The translations under genes were made by a program, and so were the position numbers. A DNA stretch of 64,000 bases from assembly GCA_036897095.1 (NCBI GenBank), contig JAYMSP010000056.1, positions 35,029 through 99,028 on the forward strand, read 5' to 3'. Shown here one piece after another: positions 23,720-35,851 of this stretch (position 1 is the first letter of the stretch; the number at the start of each line of letters is the position of its first letter). The notes beneath the pieces were generated by a model that was not told the origin of the DNA, made no database searches, and worked only from the letters and a program-made list of their open reading frames with translations. The stretch is from Plantago elongata (Eukaryota; Streptophyta; Magnoliopsida; Lamiales; Plantaginaceae).

Positions 23720-24310
23720 ATGAAGATGAGTTCATTCATCTTTGCTGCCACCACACTCGTACTCCTCATTCAAATGAATCAACCCCATTTTGCCACTGGA
23801 CATCGTGTACTCAGTGTAACATGGCCATGGATGCCACTACCTCCTCCCACCACGCAACTAGAAACTCCCCCGGCTGAATCAGAAGCTCCTCCAGTAAAAC
23901 CAGCAACCCCGGCTACACCAGAAACTCCTGCTAAACCAGACACTCCAGCAAAACCAGACACTCCAGCAGAACCGGCTAAACCAGAAACTCCCCCAGCAAA
24001 ACCGGTTACACCCCCAGTTAAGCCAGTAGATCCCCCATCTGACAAGAACGAGAAAGGATCATGCCAGATGAACTATGGATCCTGCGTGAAATTTTTCAAA
24101 GGGTTGATACATTGGGAGGAAGGAGATATCACAGCAGGGACTGAATGTTGCAGTATGTTTGGTGGTTTAGTGCAATATGAATCAGCTTGGTGCCTTTGCA
24201 AGAGCTTTAAGGGTCAATTCTTTGGGATCAACTTTGATATACCCATTGCAATGAACATGACCATGAACTTTTGCCACAAGAAACTACCCAGTCACTTCCA
24301 TTGTCCTTAA
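23720..24310 (+). CDS. Hybrid proline-rich protein (HyPRP, 8-cysteine motif), copy 1
   Basis: This is a secreted cell-wall-type protein of the bifunctional inhibitor/LTP/2S-albumin superfamily, intronless, 196 residues. An N-terminal signal peptide (about residues 1-28, hydrophobic FAATTLVLLI) is followed by a Pro-rich stretch with degenerate ETPAKPD/ETPPAKP units (about 44-110). The eight-cysteine domain occupies residues 115-195 in the order C..C..CC..CLC..C..C, with GLVQYESAWCLCKSF and FFGINFDIPIAMNM, as in carrot DC2.15-like proteins. The ATG is taken at 23720 because it opens the signal peptide and the same start is kept in copy 2. Proteins of this group have been linked to wall strengthening, cold and defence; the role here is unknown. 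Its Pro-rich repeat is shorter and less regular than in copy 2. Confidence 0.92.
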   Translation: MKMSSFIFAATTLVLLIQMNQPHFATGHRVLSVTWPWMPLPPPTTQLETPPAESEAPPVKPATPATPETPAKPDTPAKPDTPAEPAKPETPPAKPVTPPVKPVDPPSDKNEKGSCQMNYGSCVKFFKGLIHWEEGDITAGTECCSMFGGLVQYESAWCLCKSFKGQFFGINFDIPIAMNMTMNFCHKKLPSHFHCP

Positions 24311-24545
24311 TTGAGTATCACATAAAGCTGCATGTTCATCGGATTGGTTGGCGATCGAGAGTTCAAGACACAAGTCATAGTACGTGGATCGATTTCGTTT
24401 CATGTTCAAGGAAGAAGGGAGAAAAAGAACATAGAAAGCTAAGAAATAAGACTGCTTCCATCCACGACTATTTTCTCCTAATTATTTTATTTATGAAAAT
24501 AATTATGCATTATTATTTCATAAGATCGCAAGAACCACGTTGTAA

Positions 24546-24775
24546 CATCCACATTTTTTGTTTGAGGTTTTAATTTACTTGGAGTTTTCATATTCTTTAG
24601 GTCTCTTTTCTAGATTTCTATGAATTTATTCATAAATGCTTCATGCTTGACATTACAATGAAATCATGTCATACATGCTGAGTACAAATAGAGCAGGCAT
24701 ACCACTAAGGCATGTAATAAACGGAATGATATCTAGATTAAACCAAAGATCATATATTCATATACACAATATTAG
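24546..24775. other. Spacer between HyPRP copy 1 and Copia remnant A
   Basis: AT-rich DNA; nothing is recognised. Confidence 0.5.
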
Positions 24776-26392
24776 ATAGATTCACCTTATTGAAAGAATA
24801 CTTTCGGTAAATTTTATTCAAGAGAATACAATGATATTTATACAAAGTAAATCTAACTAACTGTTCTAGAGTTAGGAAAACTTATATCTTAACTAATTCT
24901 AGTCTATTTATATAATCTATCACATCCCCACAGTCGAAACGGGAGGAAGACGAGCGCTTGGACTGGATCTAAAATCTTCAAATAACACTTTGGGAAGTCC
25001 CTTTGTGAAGATATTCGCAATCTGGTTGCGAGAAGGAACATGGAGCACATGAATCTTCCCTTTTGCGACTTGGGCACAAACGAAATGAATATCCATCTCA
25101 ATGCGCTTGGTTCGCTGGTGTTGTACTGGATTGCCCGACAAATATATAGCACTGATATTGTCGCAATAGACCAATAAATGAGACAGTGAAGCTCAAGCAA
25201 TAAATTTCGAATCCAACATGATTCAGAAACGACATTCGCTACTCCTCGATACTCAACCTCAGCACTAGAACGAGACATTGTAGGTTGTCGTTTGGATGAC
25301 CACGAGATCAGATTATCTTCAATAAACACATAATAACCATATGCTGATCTTCAAGTATCCGAACATCCACCCCAATCTGCATCCGTGTATGACACAAGAT
25401 CCGAACTAGAGGACGGGAACAGATGAAGGCCGAAAGTGATGGTGCCCTGTATATACTGTAGTATGTGTTTCAACACATTCACGTGTATATCCTTGGGATC
25501 ATACATATGTAGACACACTTGATGAACAACATATGAGATATCTGGTCGAGTAAAGTTAAGTACTGCAGAGCACCAGCAAGACTCCTACAATGTGTAAGAT
25601 CATCATATGGTGAGCATAGTGTACTACTCAGATTGGGATTAGTATCAACCGGAGTGGCAGTTGATTTACATGATGACATACCGGCTCGATCAATAATCTC
25701 TTCAGCATGCTTACGCTAAGACATGAACATACCATATTTGTGTCGAGTCACCGAAATACCAAGGAAGTAGTTCAATGGGCCAAGATCCTTCATAGCAAAC
25801 TCTGAAGCTAATAATCCCATAGTCGACTGCCAGAGAGATGCCGACGAGGTAGCCAGGATGATATCATCCACATAAAGTTCCTTTCTTGTAGATAAATAAT
25901 GAAGTATCCGCTTTGTTGTTGTGGAAACCTAGAGATGAGACATAATCTGCGAATCTCATATACCATGCACGTGGAGCCTGTTTGAGACCGTACAATGATT
26001 TATTCAATAAGCAAACATGATTTGGATATCTTGGATCTCGAAAACCAAGTGGTTGATGCATATACAAGGTTTCCTTGAGTTCCCCATGTAGGAAAGCGTT
26101 TTTAACATCAAGCTGATAAATCTGCCTGGACCTTGATAGCGCCAAACTTAGCACCGTACAACAATAGCCGGTTTAACAACCGGGCTAAACGTCACACCAC
26201 AATCAATGCCTACCTGTTGGGTTTTCCCATCACCTACAAGATGAGCTTTGTGCCTCTCAAACACACTAATCGATTTAAACTTATGAGCAAAATTTTCAAT
26301 AGAGCGAATAATATTAACATTAGGTGGACGAAGGTACTAAAATAAATTATAATAACATCCTAATCCTAATCTATTTACATAATCTATCACTT
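24776..26392 (-). pseudogene. Decayed Ty1/Copia retrotransposon A (RT, RNase H, LTR remnants)
   Basis: Read on the minus strand, pieces of a Copia polyprotein occur in order. There is a start of reverse transcriptase with GDGKTQQVGIDCGVTFSPVV (about 26150-26320), RT with LDVKNAFLHGELKETLYMHQ and [16 protein letters not shown] (25864-26154), a connecting part (25479-25679; CRSLAGALQYLTL) and RNase H/C-terminus (24920-25329; RSSAEVEYRGVANVVSESCW, FTKGLP). Several frame changes and stops break it, and gag, protease and integrase are missing. A TGTGATAGATTATATAAAT string at 24924 and a near copy at about 26388 look like LTR starts, so an internal deletion is likely. Confidence 0.85.
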
Positions 26393-26559
26393 ATATCATT
26401 CATCCATAATAAGGCCAAGGCACAAGCAAGCCCCCAAAACCCAAAGCCTTAAACCGCAAAACAAGAATGGGGCCAATGCACAAGCCTCAACAAATTGAAA
26501 ATTAAACCAAATGGATGAAATTTAATTTCTAGTGTCTCAACACCAAAATGCTACCCAAA

Positions 26560-29500
26560 AGCGAGATATTACTGTCAAACTATAGAGAAAAAATTACTGT
26601 CAAACTATAGAGAAAAAAGCTGAATGAAGCTTCACTTTGCAAGAGAAATCAGATTAGTTAAAATTGATCTCATTCACTCCATATTATAGTTGTCATTTCA
26701 CTGTATTACTTTTTTCACTCAAGTGTGCTAGCGTTATTGGTAACTTGTACCCTACGCTTCTAGGCTAGTACAGGCGATTAGTTGGATGGTTATATATAAC
26801 CATAACTTTCTTCTTCATTAGATTATCTTAGCTCATTCATTCAAATAGAAAACTCTCTGTAATTCTCTTCTTCCAGTTCAATGAAATTCAGTTATTCTTT
26901 CAATTCTTGAACTGTAATATGGTATCAAGAGCCATACGTTTCTGATCGAGATCAATCTGTATTGATTCTCGCTTACCCTTCTTCTTCCCATCATCTTCTT
27001 CGTCGCTCTGCGATGCTTGCAATTTTTTTTCTTTTTTCTGTAACCGTCAATGGCGACGAATTCAACTGCCGGTACTTCGTCATATACTACCTCCTCCTCC
27101 ACGTCCACCACCACTGACCGGACTATAGGCGTATTCCCACATGTATTTCTGGTAAATGTGAGTGCCTTGTGGTTTCCAATTATGCACTACATGAAAGAGA
27201 CTGCTCTACCAAGTTTTTGGTTGGCCTCAGTGACAGTTATGCTGCCATACGAAGCCAATTCCTCATGATCACTCCATTTCCCACCCTGACCAAGATATTC
27301 TCCATCCTCACCCAAGAAGAAAGCCACAGAGGCCTCCAATCTACAACTCCAATAACCCATGATCCTCTTGCTATGGCCACTGTTGCACCACCATTCAGAC
27401 CACCACAAGCCTATCCTGACAGAAAGAGATCCATTCTCAAATGCAAGTATTGTGGATTCTCAGGCCACACTGTTAATAAATGCTTTCAAGCCATTGGTTA
27501 CCCTCCAAATTGGAGAGGTCCTAGAGGTCATAGAAGGGCTCCTACCAATGGTTCCCCTGTTACACCAGCTGCTAATCAAGCACTGGTTCCTGCACATGAT
27601 CACACCAACATACATGACACCTCTGCACTCACTACTCATGTTGATGCCCCTCTACATATTACTTCAACCATGATATGTACCAAATAGACTTTGTTAAACA
27701 TCGTACACATTTCCATTCAGTTACCTACTAGCACTACTCCCTCTACTCTTAAAGGGCATGCAACTCTCTCTTTACACAATGCATTATATGTGCATCATTC
27801 CATCTCATATCTCTGTCTCACTTAACTAGATATGAAAATGTATGTGTTTATCTCACTGATGACTTGATGAGTTTACAGAATAAATCTCCAAAAAGATCAT
27901 TGGTCTGACTGACATTCAAAATGGTCTATACCATTTGAAGACTGATATCACCTCTTTTGATCACTATGTGCCACTTTTACCTCAATTTGCTCCCTGTATT
28001 GTTTTTGCTAATTCATGTATCTCTCCTAATGTATGGCATATGAGATTAGGTCACTTGCCTACTGAAAGGCTTTCTTACATTTTAAAACTTCATGTCCATT
28101 CTTGTAAAATTTCATATGCCAGTTTGCTAAGAAGAAGAGACTGTCTTTTAATGATTCTGCTAATGTTGCCTCTCATTCTTTCGATTTAATTCACATGGAT
28201 ATTTGGGGTCCCTTCCACCAAACCTCTTACAATGGTTATCGTTTCTTTTTAACTATCGTTGATGATTTTTCCCTTACCACATGGGTCTACCTTATGTAAC
28301 ACAAATATGAAACATGTATGCATATGGTCCACTTTTACAACTATGTTTCTACCCAGTTTGGTGCTAAAATCAAAACTATCAGTTTTGATAGTGGAGCTGA
28401 GTTTCTCTACACTAATTTTTAAAACAAACATGGCATATTACATCAACATTCTTGCGTTGCTACTCCCTAACAAAATGGGAGAGTAGAACGCAAACACCAA
28501 CATATTTTGCAGGAGCTCGGGCACTCTTGTTTCAGGCACATCTTCCATCAATTTTGATGCTATCCAAACTGCTGTATATCTCATTAACCGTGTCCCATCC
28601 TCTCTACTCCACAATAAATCTCCCTATGAAGTACTTAACAATGCCACACCAGACTACACCTTTCTCCGCACTTTTGGTTGCTTGTGCTATATTTCCACTC
28701 TCACTGCCAATAGAGACAAATTCAGTCCCAGATCCCAAAAAAATGTATCTTTGTAGGCTACCCCATTGGCTACAAAGGCTACAAAGTACATGCCATTAGC
28801 ACAAAAAAATGCACCATCTCCAGGGACATAAAAAATTTTGAAACACAATTTCCCTTCCAGCATCCTACTCATCACACTAATGATGTTTTTACTTCTGATA
28901 TCATTCCATCTGTATCCCCTCCTCACAATGATTTCATTTGTCCCTCTACCTTCATTCCACAACAGTCCTCACCACCACCATCTGGTCAACCTCCACCTTA
29001 TTCTGACCCACCACCCCCCTTCTCACATCAACCTGATACTCCATTACCTGATAACCATGAAGATGCAGTTCCCAATTCAACTACTCCAGATATTGGTATG
29101 GACACCATTCCCACCAGGAAATCCACCAGAATCAAGTCCACTCCAGCACACTTACAAGTGATGACTGCTCACTTCCTCCTTCTCTACAACATGACAAGCA
29201 TCAATCCACTTCTGCTTCTTCATCAGGTGTACTCTACCCTCTCTCTCACTATATTTCTTCTTCTCACCTATCACCTGACTATGCTTGTTTCACTGATGCT
29301 ATTACATTACTAAAAGAACCCCGTAATTTCAAGGAAGCATTTAAATTTCCTGAGTGGAACATGGCTATGCAACAAGAAATAAAGGCTCTAGAACATAACA
29401 ACACTTGGACATTGTGTGATCTTCCTGCAGACAAGCATGTTATTGGTTGTAAATGGGTCTATAAGACCAAAACCAAACCTGATGGAACATTATATAGATA

Positions 29501-30470
29501 TAAAGCCCGTTTGGTTGCAAAAGGGTACAATCAAGAGGAAGGTTTTGATTATTATAATACATTTTCCCCTGTTATCAAGCTTACAACTGTTGAACTCTTG
29601 TTGGCCATTGCATTCTCAAAGAACTGGTTTATTCACCAGCTTGACATCAACATTCCCTTCCTTCATGGGGATCTTGATGAGGAGGTTTACATGTCTCCAT
29701 CTCCAGGATATCCTCCAACCACTAAGGTCTGCAGATTGCTTAAGAGCCTTTATGGGCTTAAACAGGCTTCTAGGTAGTGGTTCCTCAATCTCACTGATTC
29801 ATTGACTTCTACTGGTTTTGTCCAATCTCTTGCTGACTCCTCTCTCTTTACTAAGTCTACTTCTTCTTCTTTTATTTGTCTATTAGTATATGTAGATGAT
29901 ATTATTATTTCTGGTACTAATGTCTCTGATATATCTAATGTAAAGCAATACCTTCATGATCTTTTACCATTAAATATTGGATGTTTAAAATATATGCTTG
30001 GCATAGAAATTGCTAGACCTTCTACAGGTCTTTTCCTTTGTCAAAGAAAGCATGTTTTAGACACTCTTGATGACATTGGTTTTTTGGCTTCTAAACTCAT
30101 TGACACTCCTATGGACAACAGGGTTAAAAACCCTCTGTTACTGATTGTGATCTTCTCCCTGATCCTAAAATTTATAGAAGATTGATTGGTAGATTGTTGT
30201 ACTTGACTGTCACAAGACCTGACATTTCTTATAGTGTTTAGACTCTTTGTCAATTTCTCTCCAAGCCTACTTCAGTCCATTTATCTGCTGCATATAGAAT
30301 TGTAAGATATCTCAAAGGTACCATTGGTTATGGTCTATTTTACTCAGTTAATAATGATTTGCGCCTTAAAGGGTATGTTGATTCTGACTGGGCAGGGTGT
30401 GTTGATACTCGCATAAGTGTTTTTGGTTATTGTTTTTACTAGAAGTGTATAAAAGACACTACAATGAAGC
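26560..30470 (+). pseudogene. Decayed Ty1/Copia retrotransposon B (gag to RT/RNase H start)
   Basis: A probable 5' LTR (TATATATAACC near 26790) ends before a primer-binding-like TGGTATCAAGAGCC at about 26920. Then come a gag start at 27050, a zinc knuckle CKYCGFSGHTVNKC (about 27450), the GAG-pre-integrase motif WHMRLGHLPTERLS (about 28035), integrase pieces (MDIWGPFHQTSYNGYRFFLT; 28195-28430), and RT from 29361 ([30 protein letters not shown], active-site YVDDIII at about 29890). Reading ends in the RNase H region (YVDSDWAGCVDTR) near 30440. Many stops and frameshifts break it. No 3' LTR is seen. It is unrelated in orientation to remnant A and is not a recent insertion. Confidence 0.85.
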
Positions 30471-31214
30471 AGCAATCAAGCAACAAGGTGTCCTTTTTTT
30501 TTCTTTCTTTCAATATTGTTTGTAATAATGTTCAAGAATATTATGGTTCAATATATGGTGATTTTAAAAGTCTGTTTTATTTATTTAAATTCATCGGTTA
30601 CTATTTTAATATTTTTTGACATGTTAGTGATTTCTAAATATTTGAAATGTTCATGTTAATTAAAGTTTTACATTATCTCTTAAAACTACAATAAACGATA
30701 TTAAAACACAATTGTATCAACATAAAACTATCAAGAAAAGAGATAGTATGATTATCATAAACTCTTAAAAATACAATAAACTATCTTAAAAAATCAACAA
30801 ATCGATTTAAAACTGTCACATAATTAATATTCAATATAATTGATATTCTTAACAGATTCGATTAGCTATTTTAATTTAATTTGACTGATCTGACCGTAAA
30901 ATATTCCGACCGCGTGAAAACTCTTAAGAAGAAATCTTCTCTCATTTAATACTTTGGCGTGTATATATGCATATATGACGTTTGGTTAATACATGCATAT
31001 TTTAAATGCCAATTCGTACTCAGATAGTCAGATCCATGCAACTCTATTCTCTTATCTCTATTATATTACTCTTCATACTACTCCATTCAACAAATTTAAA
31101 GCATATGTTATAATTGCAATGGAAATCATGGACAAATTCATAGAAAATCTAGAAAAAAAGACACATAACGTATATGAAAAATTCAAATAAATTAGCCAAA
31201 ATTGTGAATGTTAC
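30471..31214. other. AT-rich DNA between Copia B and the right HyPRP arm
   Basis: No gene is seen. ACTATC/TTAAAA-type short repeats occur but nothing has defined ends. Confidence 0.5.
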
Positions 31215-32370
31215 ACAGTGGTCATTTCGATCTTATGACGAGACAAATATTGCATAATTATTTCCATAAATAAAGAATAACTAGGAGAAAATAGCCGTGG
31301 ATGGAAGCAGTCTTATTTCCTTTGCTTTATTTTTCTTTTTCTCCCTTCTTCCTTCAACATGCAATGCATCTGAAATCCACGTACTATATGACTTGTGTCT
31401 CGAACTGATCTCGATCGCCAGCCAATCCGATGAACATGCAACTTTATGTAATGATCAATTAAGGACAACTGAAGTGGTTTGGTAGTTTCTTGTGGCAAAA
31501 GTTCAGGGTCATGTTCATTGCAATGGGTATATCAAAGTTGATCCCAAAGAACTGACCCTTAAAGCTCTTGCAAAGGCACCAAGCTGATTCATATTGAACT
31601 AAACCACCAAACATACTGCAACATTCTGTCCCTGCTGTGATATCACCATCCTCCCAATGTATCAATCCTTTGAAAAGTTTCACACAAGATCCATAGTTCA
31701 TCTGGCATGTTCCTTTCTCTTTCGGATCTAATGGCTTAGCTGGAGGTGTTACCGGTTTTACTGGGGGAGTTTCTGGTTTAACCGGGGGAGTTACCGGTTT
31801 TACTGGAGGAGTTTCTGGTTTGACCGGAGGAGTTACCGGTTTTACTGGAGGAGTTTCTGGTTTAGCCGGAGGAGTTACCGGTTTTACTGGAGGAGTTTCT
31901 GGTTTAGCCGGAGGAGTAATCGGTTTTACTGGTGGAGTTTCTGGTTTCGCAGGGGGAGTTACCGGTTTTGCCGGGGGAGTTACTGGTGCAGTGGGGGGAG
32001 GTAGTGGAATCCATGGAAAAGGTGCCCTCGGGTGAGGTATCCATGGCCATGTTAGGAGTGCACGATGACCATTGGCGAAATCGGGTTGATTCATATGAAT
32101 GAGGAGTACGAGTGTGGTTGCAGCAGAGATGAATGAACTCATCTTCATTTTGGTTGATGAAAATTAACTGATCCTTCTAGGAGAGGCTTCTTGTGTATGT
32201 ATTAGATAGATAGCTCGTGAGTATGAAAGTATGTTTTCATGCTACTTGTTCAATGGTTTATATACTGGAAGTGTTTGCACTTGGAGCTGACACGTATCCT
32301 TGTTAAGTTTTTTATAAATCTAGCTAGTATTACTTCCTAATCGGATGCCCCTTGAATAGACAAATTGGTC
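31215..32370. repeat. Right arm of the HyPRP inverted duplication
   Basis: The reverse complement of this segment matches about 23510-24545 through promoter, coding region and 3' flank, with the coding part differing mainly in the length of the Pro-rich repeat. The limits are approximate. Confidence 0.8.
31459..32148 (-). CDS. Hybrid proline-rich protein (HyPRP, 8-cysteine motif), copy 2
   Basis: Intronless, 229 residues, the same architecture as copy 1. The signal peptide opens MKMSSFISAATTLVLLIHMN. A Pro-rich region (about residues 35-142) consists of regular units alternating PETPPVKP and VTPPAKP. The eight-cysteine domain (148-228) is nearly identical to copy 1, including CCSMFGGLVQYESAWCLCKS and the end LPNHFSCP. 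The regular 10-11-residue repeat has more units than in copy 1, which accounts for the length difference and suggests expansion by slippage. The start is the ATG before the signal peptide. The promoter TATA box is conserved. It is probably a functional secreted wall protein, with unknown specific role. Confidence 0.92.
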   Translation of the reverse strand: MKMSSFISAATTLVLLIHMNQPDFANGHRALLTWPWIPHPRAPFPWIPLPPPTAPVTPPAKPVTPPAKPETPPVKPITPPAKPETPPVKPVTPPAKPETPPVKPVTPPVKPETPPVKPVTPPVKPETPPVKPVTPPAKPLDPKEKGTCQMNYGSCVKLFKGLIHWEDGDITAGTECCSMFGGLVQYESAWCLCKSFKGQFFGINFDIPIAMNMTLNFCHKKLPNHFSCP

Positions 32371-33530
32371 TATATTGAAGCAGTAGTTCCATTGCAGGAT
32401 GACTTGGAAGAGTAATGTCGTATAGACAAGTTCAATTATACTATTTTAAGGTACGATGATACCAATACTATACTTTCACTAAACTCAACCCGAATGCTTT
32501 TGAAACTAATCGCCAAAATCGTTTCTGTTTATTAGTATAAGTCTTTGTTTTGGCAAAGGTTTTATATTGTATAGAGATTACAATTATAAACTAAACAAAA
32601 TAAACGTTATACACAAGCATTTTATATTCATTCAAAAATTCATTGGATTACAACTCAATTAGTAAGTCACTTTCACTATAATCAATAGTTTACAGATTTG
32701 ACCTTTATCATTTACACAAAAGTTATTAATTTCATTTTACACTACCGCCTAGCGTGAAACAAATTCATTTACCAAAACTTAATAAGGGGATGATTTTGTT
32801 ATTAATTACTTGGGCGTACCCATGTCATTCAATATATATAAAATGATTTTCAATAATATTAATTCAACTTCTTATATTTTATTTTGAAACGATTAAATTT
32901 TTACTTCTCATGCTTTAATTAAATATTATATATGTCCTACTTTGTAGAATTTTTTATCAATATATATCACATTTTATTTCACACAATCAGGGTGGAGATC
33001 CTTTCACAAAACCACCATACTCCATAATCACATTTCAATCTGTAACCCTTATGTACTTCTTTCAAACCTAAATCAACATTTGCTAGTTAAGATCAGGCAG
33101 TATATATTACTATTTTAATATTGTCATATTTCATATATCAATCATCTATGTAAAATTAGGAAGTTTTATTGGGAATTAATGATACGATATCTATAAATTA
33201 AGGATATAAATTGATTGTTGTAACTTAACATAGAAAAAGGAGGAAAGTTAGGCTCCGTATTCTTCTATTAAAATTTATTAAATTGAATGTAATAAAACTA
33301 AAATAAAGTATAAATTATAAATAAACAGAGTTAATTTTAAATTGAATAGAACAGAACCTTAGAAGTATATCGATATCAACCATCAAATCTTAACAAATTT
33401 AGATAACTCTAATTTGTAAAAAGATTTGACATAATTATTGTGCAATAAGATTGAGGACGATTATGTTAATTAGGACATGAATATTTTCACAGTTGAGTAT
33501 TTCAATCGTTTATATATGTAAAAATAGAAA
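32371..33530. other. Intergenic AT-rich DNA
   Basis: I see no gene, RNA or bounded repeat in this stretch. Confidence 0.5.
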
Positions 33531-33534
33531 GTTT

Positions 33535-33672
33535 GTTGGGATAGCATTTAAATGCCTCCATTTGTCTCGATATCGAACAATGATTTGGCCTAAAATACAC
33601 TTCAAATACCCCATTTCAATTTCATTCCAAACACAATTTCACAAAAATACTCATTCAAATGCTATGTCAGCT
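33535..33672. mobile_element. Second copy of the 15.9-kb MITE family
   Basis: It shares the core ACAATGATTTGGCCTAAAAT and CATTCCAAACACAATTT with the element at 15.9 kb. Its ends GGGATAGCATTTAAATG and CATTCAAATGCTATGTC form an inverted repeat that differs from the other copy, so the outer borders are uncertain. Confidence 0.55.
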
Positions 33673-33785
33673 CTAAATCTTAACAAATTTAAGATATCTC
33701 TAATTTGTAAAAAGATTTCAATTGATTATATTGGCGCCATGAAGTGTAGTATAAATAGGTGCATCGATTGTTCATTTCATATCTC

Positions 33786-35231
33786 GTTCAACTGCATTTC
33801 TCCCCTTTCTTCCAAACCCCGAAAGATGGGGCCAAGCACCAGAAATCATCGAATTCCAACAAAGATGAGACTATTTACCCTCCGTGGATTGAGCTTCCGA
33901 AACACATAGTCGAACATCCTCCACCGACTAGGTGCAGTCGAGATACTCCAGAATGCTGAGAAGGTGTGCACTACCTGGCAAAAGGTCTGCAAGGATCCCA
34001 GCATTTGGCAAGCCATTGACATGAGAATCGACAATGTCGATGGTGATCATGACGACAAAGAACGCTGGAAAACTTTCTTCTATGACGCCCTGTCACGCAG
34101 CAAGGGGAACTGATGGATCTCAACATCGAGTACTTTGGTGACAATCAGTTGCTCGCTCATGTTGTGGAAAGGTACTTAAATGTTTTTTTTGTCTTCATTT
34201 TCATCAATCTTGGTTCTTTAATGTTTACTGACTGAGAGATGGTTGCTTGTATGTTGTTGATCTGTCTTGATGTTGCTTCATATGTAATAGATCAGTATGC
34301 GTTTGCTGATATTTGTTTTGAGTGTGCATTCTCAATGGAAATGCTGCAAACATATCAGTCAAACTGTAACTCTATCGCAACTTGAGGTATCAAAAATAAA
34401 TTTTCCCCAATGAAATCGAAATACAAGTCCTTCCCAAGTGAGCCTTGGGTTGAGAAAACTTGTTGTAACCTCTCTTTGGTATTCATCAAGTACTTTTCTT
34501 TACATCTGTTTTGTTTTCTAAATAATGTAAACAGAGGGCCTAAGCTCAGGTGCCTCAGAATCGCGCAGTGCGTTGGTATAACTGGTAAAGAATTGGTTAA
34601 GAGTGTTGCAGCATTTCCATTGCTTGAAGAATTGGACTTGGCTCATATGAAGTCAAAAGTTTCTGCTGCAAACATCGAGGCAATTGGTCGTTCATGCCCT
34701 ACATTGAAGTCGTTCTCCTTCAACGAGATGAGCTCAACTGGTGTAGATGAAGTAGCACTTGCAGTTGCGCGATGTATGCCTGGCTTGATTCACCTGGAGC
34801 TTATTGGAGATAATATCTCAAAGAGAGGGTTAGGAGCTGTTCTTGATGGTTGTCCTCTGCTCGAGTCACTTGATCTCCGGAAATGCGTTAACCTTGCTCT
34901 GGATGGCGTGGGGAAAAGATGCTCCGAACAGATACAACACCTGAGACGTCCATTAGATTCCACGGACGATGTGTGGGTTCCTGTTCGTAATGTTGATCAT
35001 GAAGTCGAACGGCGGACGAACTCCTATGACAACCATTATTGGGATTGCTACTGCGACTCTGTATTTGATTCGGATGATGATGGTGGGCTGGTGGCGGCAT
35101 TGCAATTGATACGGACTATTACACTTTATGATGAAAGATATGAAGGTCTCTCGCAAGTCCAGAGTTTGTTTTCTTGTTCAGTAGCATTCCAAGATCATTC
35201 CAAATGGTTTAATTGTCTCTTTGAATATTAA
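33786..35231 (+). pseudogene. F-box/LRR paralogue 2, first exon frameshifted
   Basis: Same family as the gene at 17.4-20.9 kb. The first exon (to 34171) still encodes PPWIELPKHIV, then NILHRLGAVEILQNAEKVC and CKDPSIWQAIDM, then ELMDLNIEYFGDNQLLAHVV. These lie in different frames, with one shift near 33912 and another near 34110. The splice donor GAAAG|GTACTT and acceptor AAACAG|AGGGCC (34535) are intact and in phase. The second exon is open from 34535 to 35231 with LRRs (LRCLRIAQC, LLEELDLAHMK, LIHLELIG, LESLDLRKC) and an Asp/Tyr-rich tail. No in-frame ATG precedes the F-box. It is most simply a recent pseudogene; sequencing error at two places is the alternative. Confidence 0.75.
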
Positions 35232-35851
35232 GTACCATTTCTATGTTGATGGGTTTTCTTGAAATTTGTTAGTGAAATCAAGCTTTGAGCATTCATATTC
35301 TAACTTATTATAACTTATTATAATTTGTTATGCTCGAAAGTTTCAAGTCAATCTAAAAAAATTTAAAGGATCGATGACGGTATTATATTGATGTATATCT
35401 TTTTTTTTTTGGAATTCATCACTAAAAACTTTAAAATTAAACGTTATTAATATGAAACAATATTAATCACAATCTTATAATGGATGACCAACTCAAAAAT
35501 ACACAAGTGAGGATAATGAGATGTACCTTTATCCAGTTGAGAAACTACTAATGGGAAATTTTTTGATCTTCATTCAGTTGAGAAACTCTAATGAGAGTTC
35601 GGAAAATTTTGAGAGTCTTACATAAAGAGATTAGCTGCACAATTAGTATACAACTAGTCAACTATACACAATTTACAAATACACAAAAATCTATAATATA
35701 CACTAAAGCCACATAATTAGTACAATATTGCAGGATTCTCGTAAAATATGAACTTTTACAAGATTTTGTATATCTAGTTGAGAAGGATTTTTCGTCTAAG
35801 TAGATTCTTTATCTCTTTGTCTTTTACTATTTATACTAAAGCGTTAGTTAC
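35232..35851. other. Intergenic AT-rich DNA
   Basis: The 3' flank of the F-box copy; TTGAGAAACTA- and CTAATGGGA-type short repeats occur near 35530-35600. No gene is seen. Confidence 0.45.

Larger units (their letters stand above)
23510..24545. repeat. Left arm of the HyPRP inverted duplication
   Basis: The segment covers promoter, coding region and 3' flank of the first HyPRP gene. It is matched in reverse by about 31215-32370. Shared non-coding strings include CTTCCAGTATATAA, GCATGAAAACATACTTTC, AGAAGGATCAGTTAAT (5' side) and ACTGCTTCCATCCACG, GAAGGAAGAAGGGAGAAAAA (3' side). The limits are approximate. Confidence 0.8.

Noticed and set aside
31820-32035. Plus-strand Gly-rich frame (GGVTGFTGG repeats)
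   Set aside because: It is the antisense shadow of the Pro-rich repeat of HyPRP copy 2; the same applies to the minus-strand Gly-rich frame at 23779-24045.
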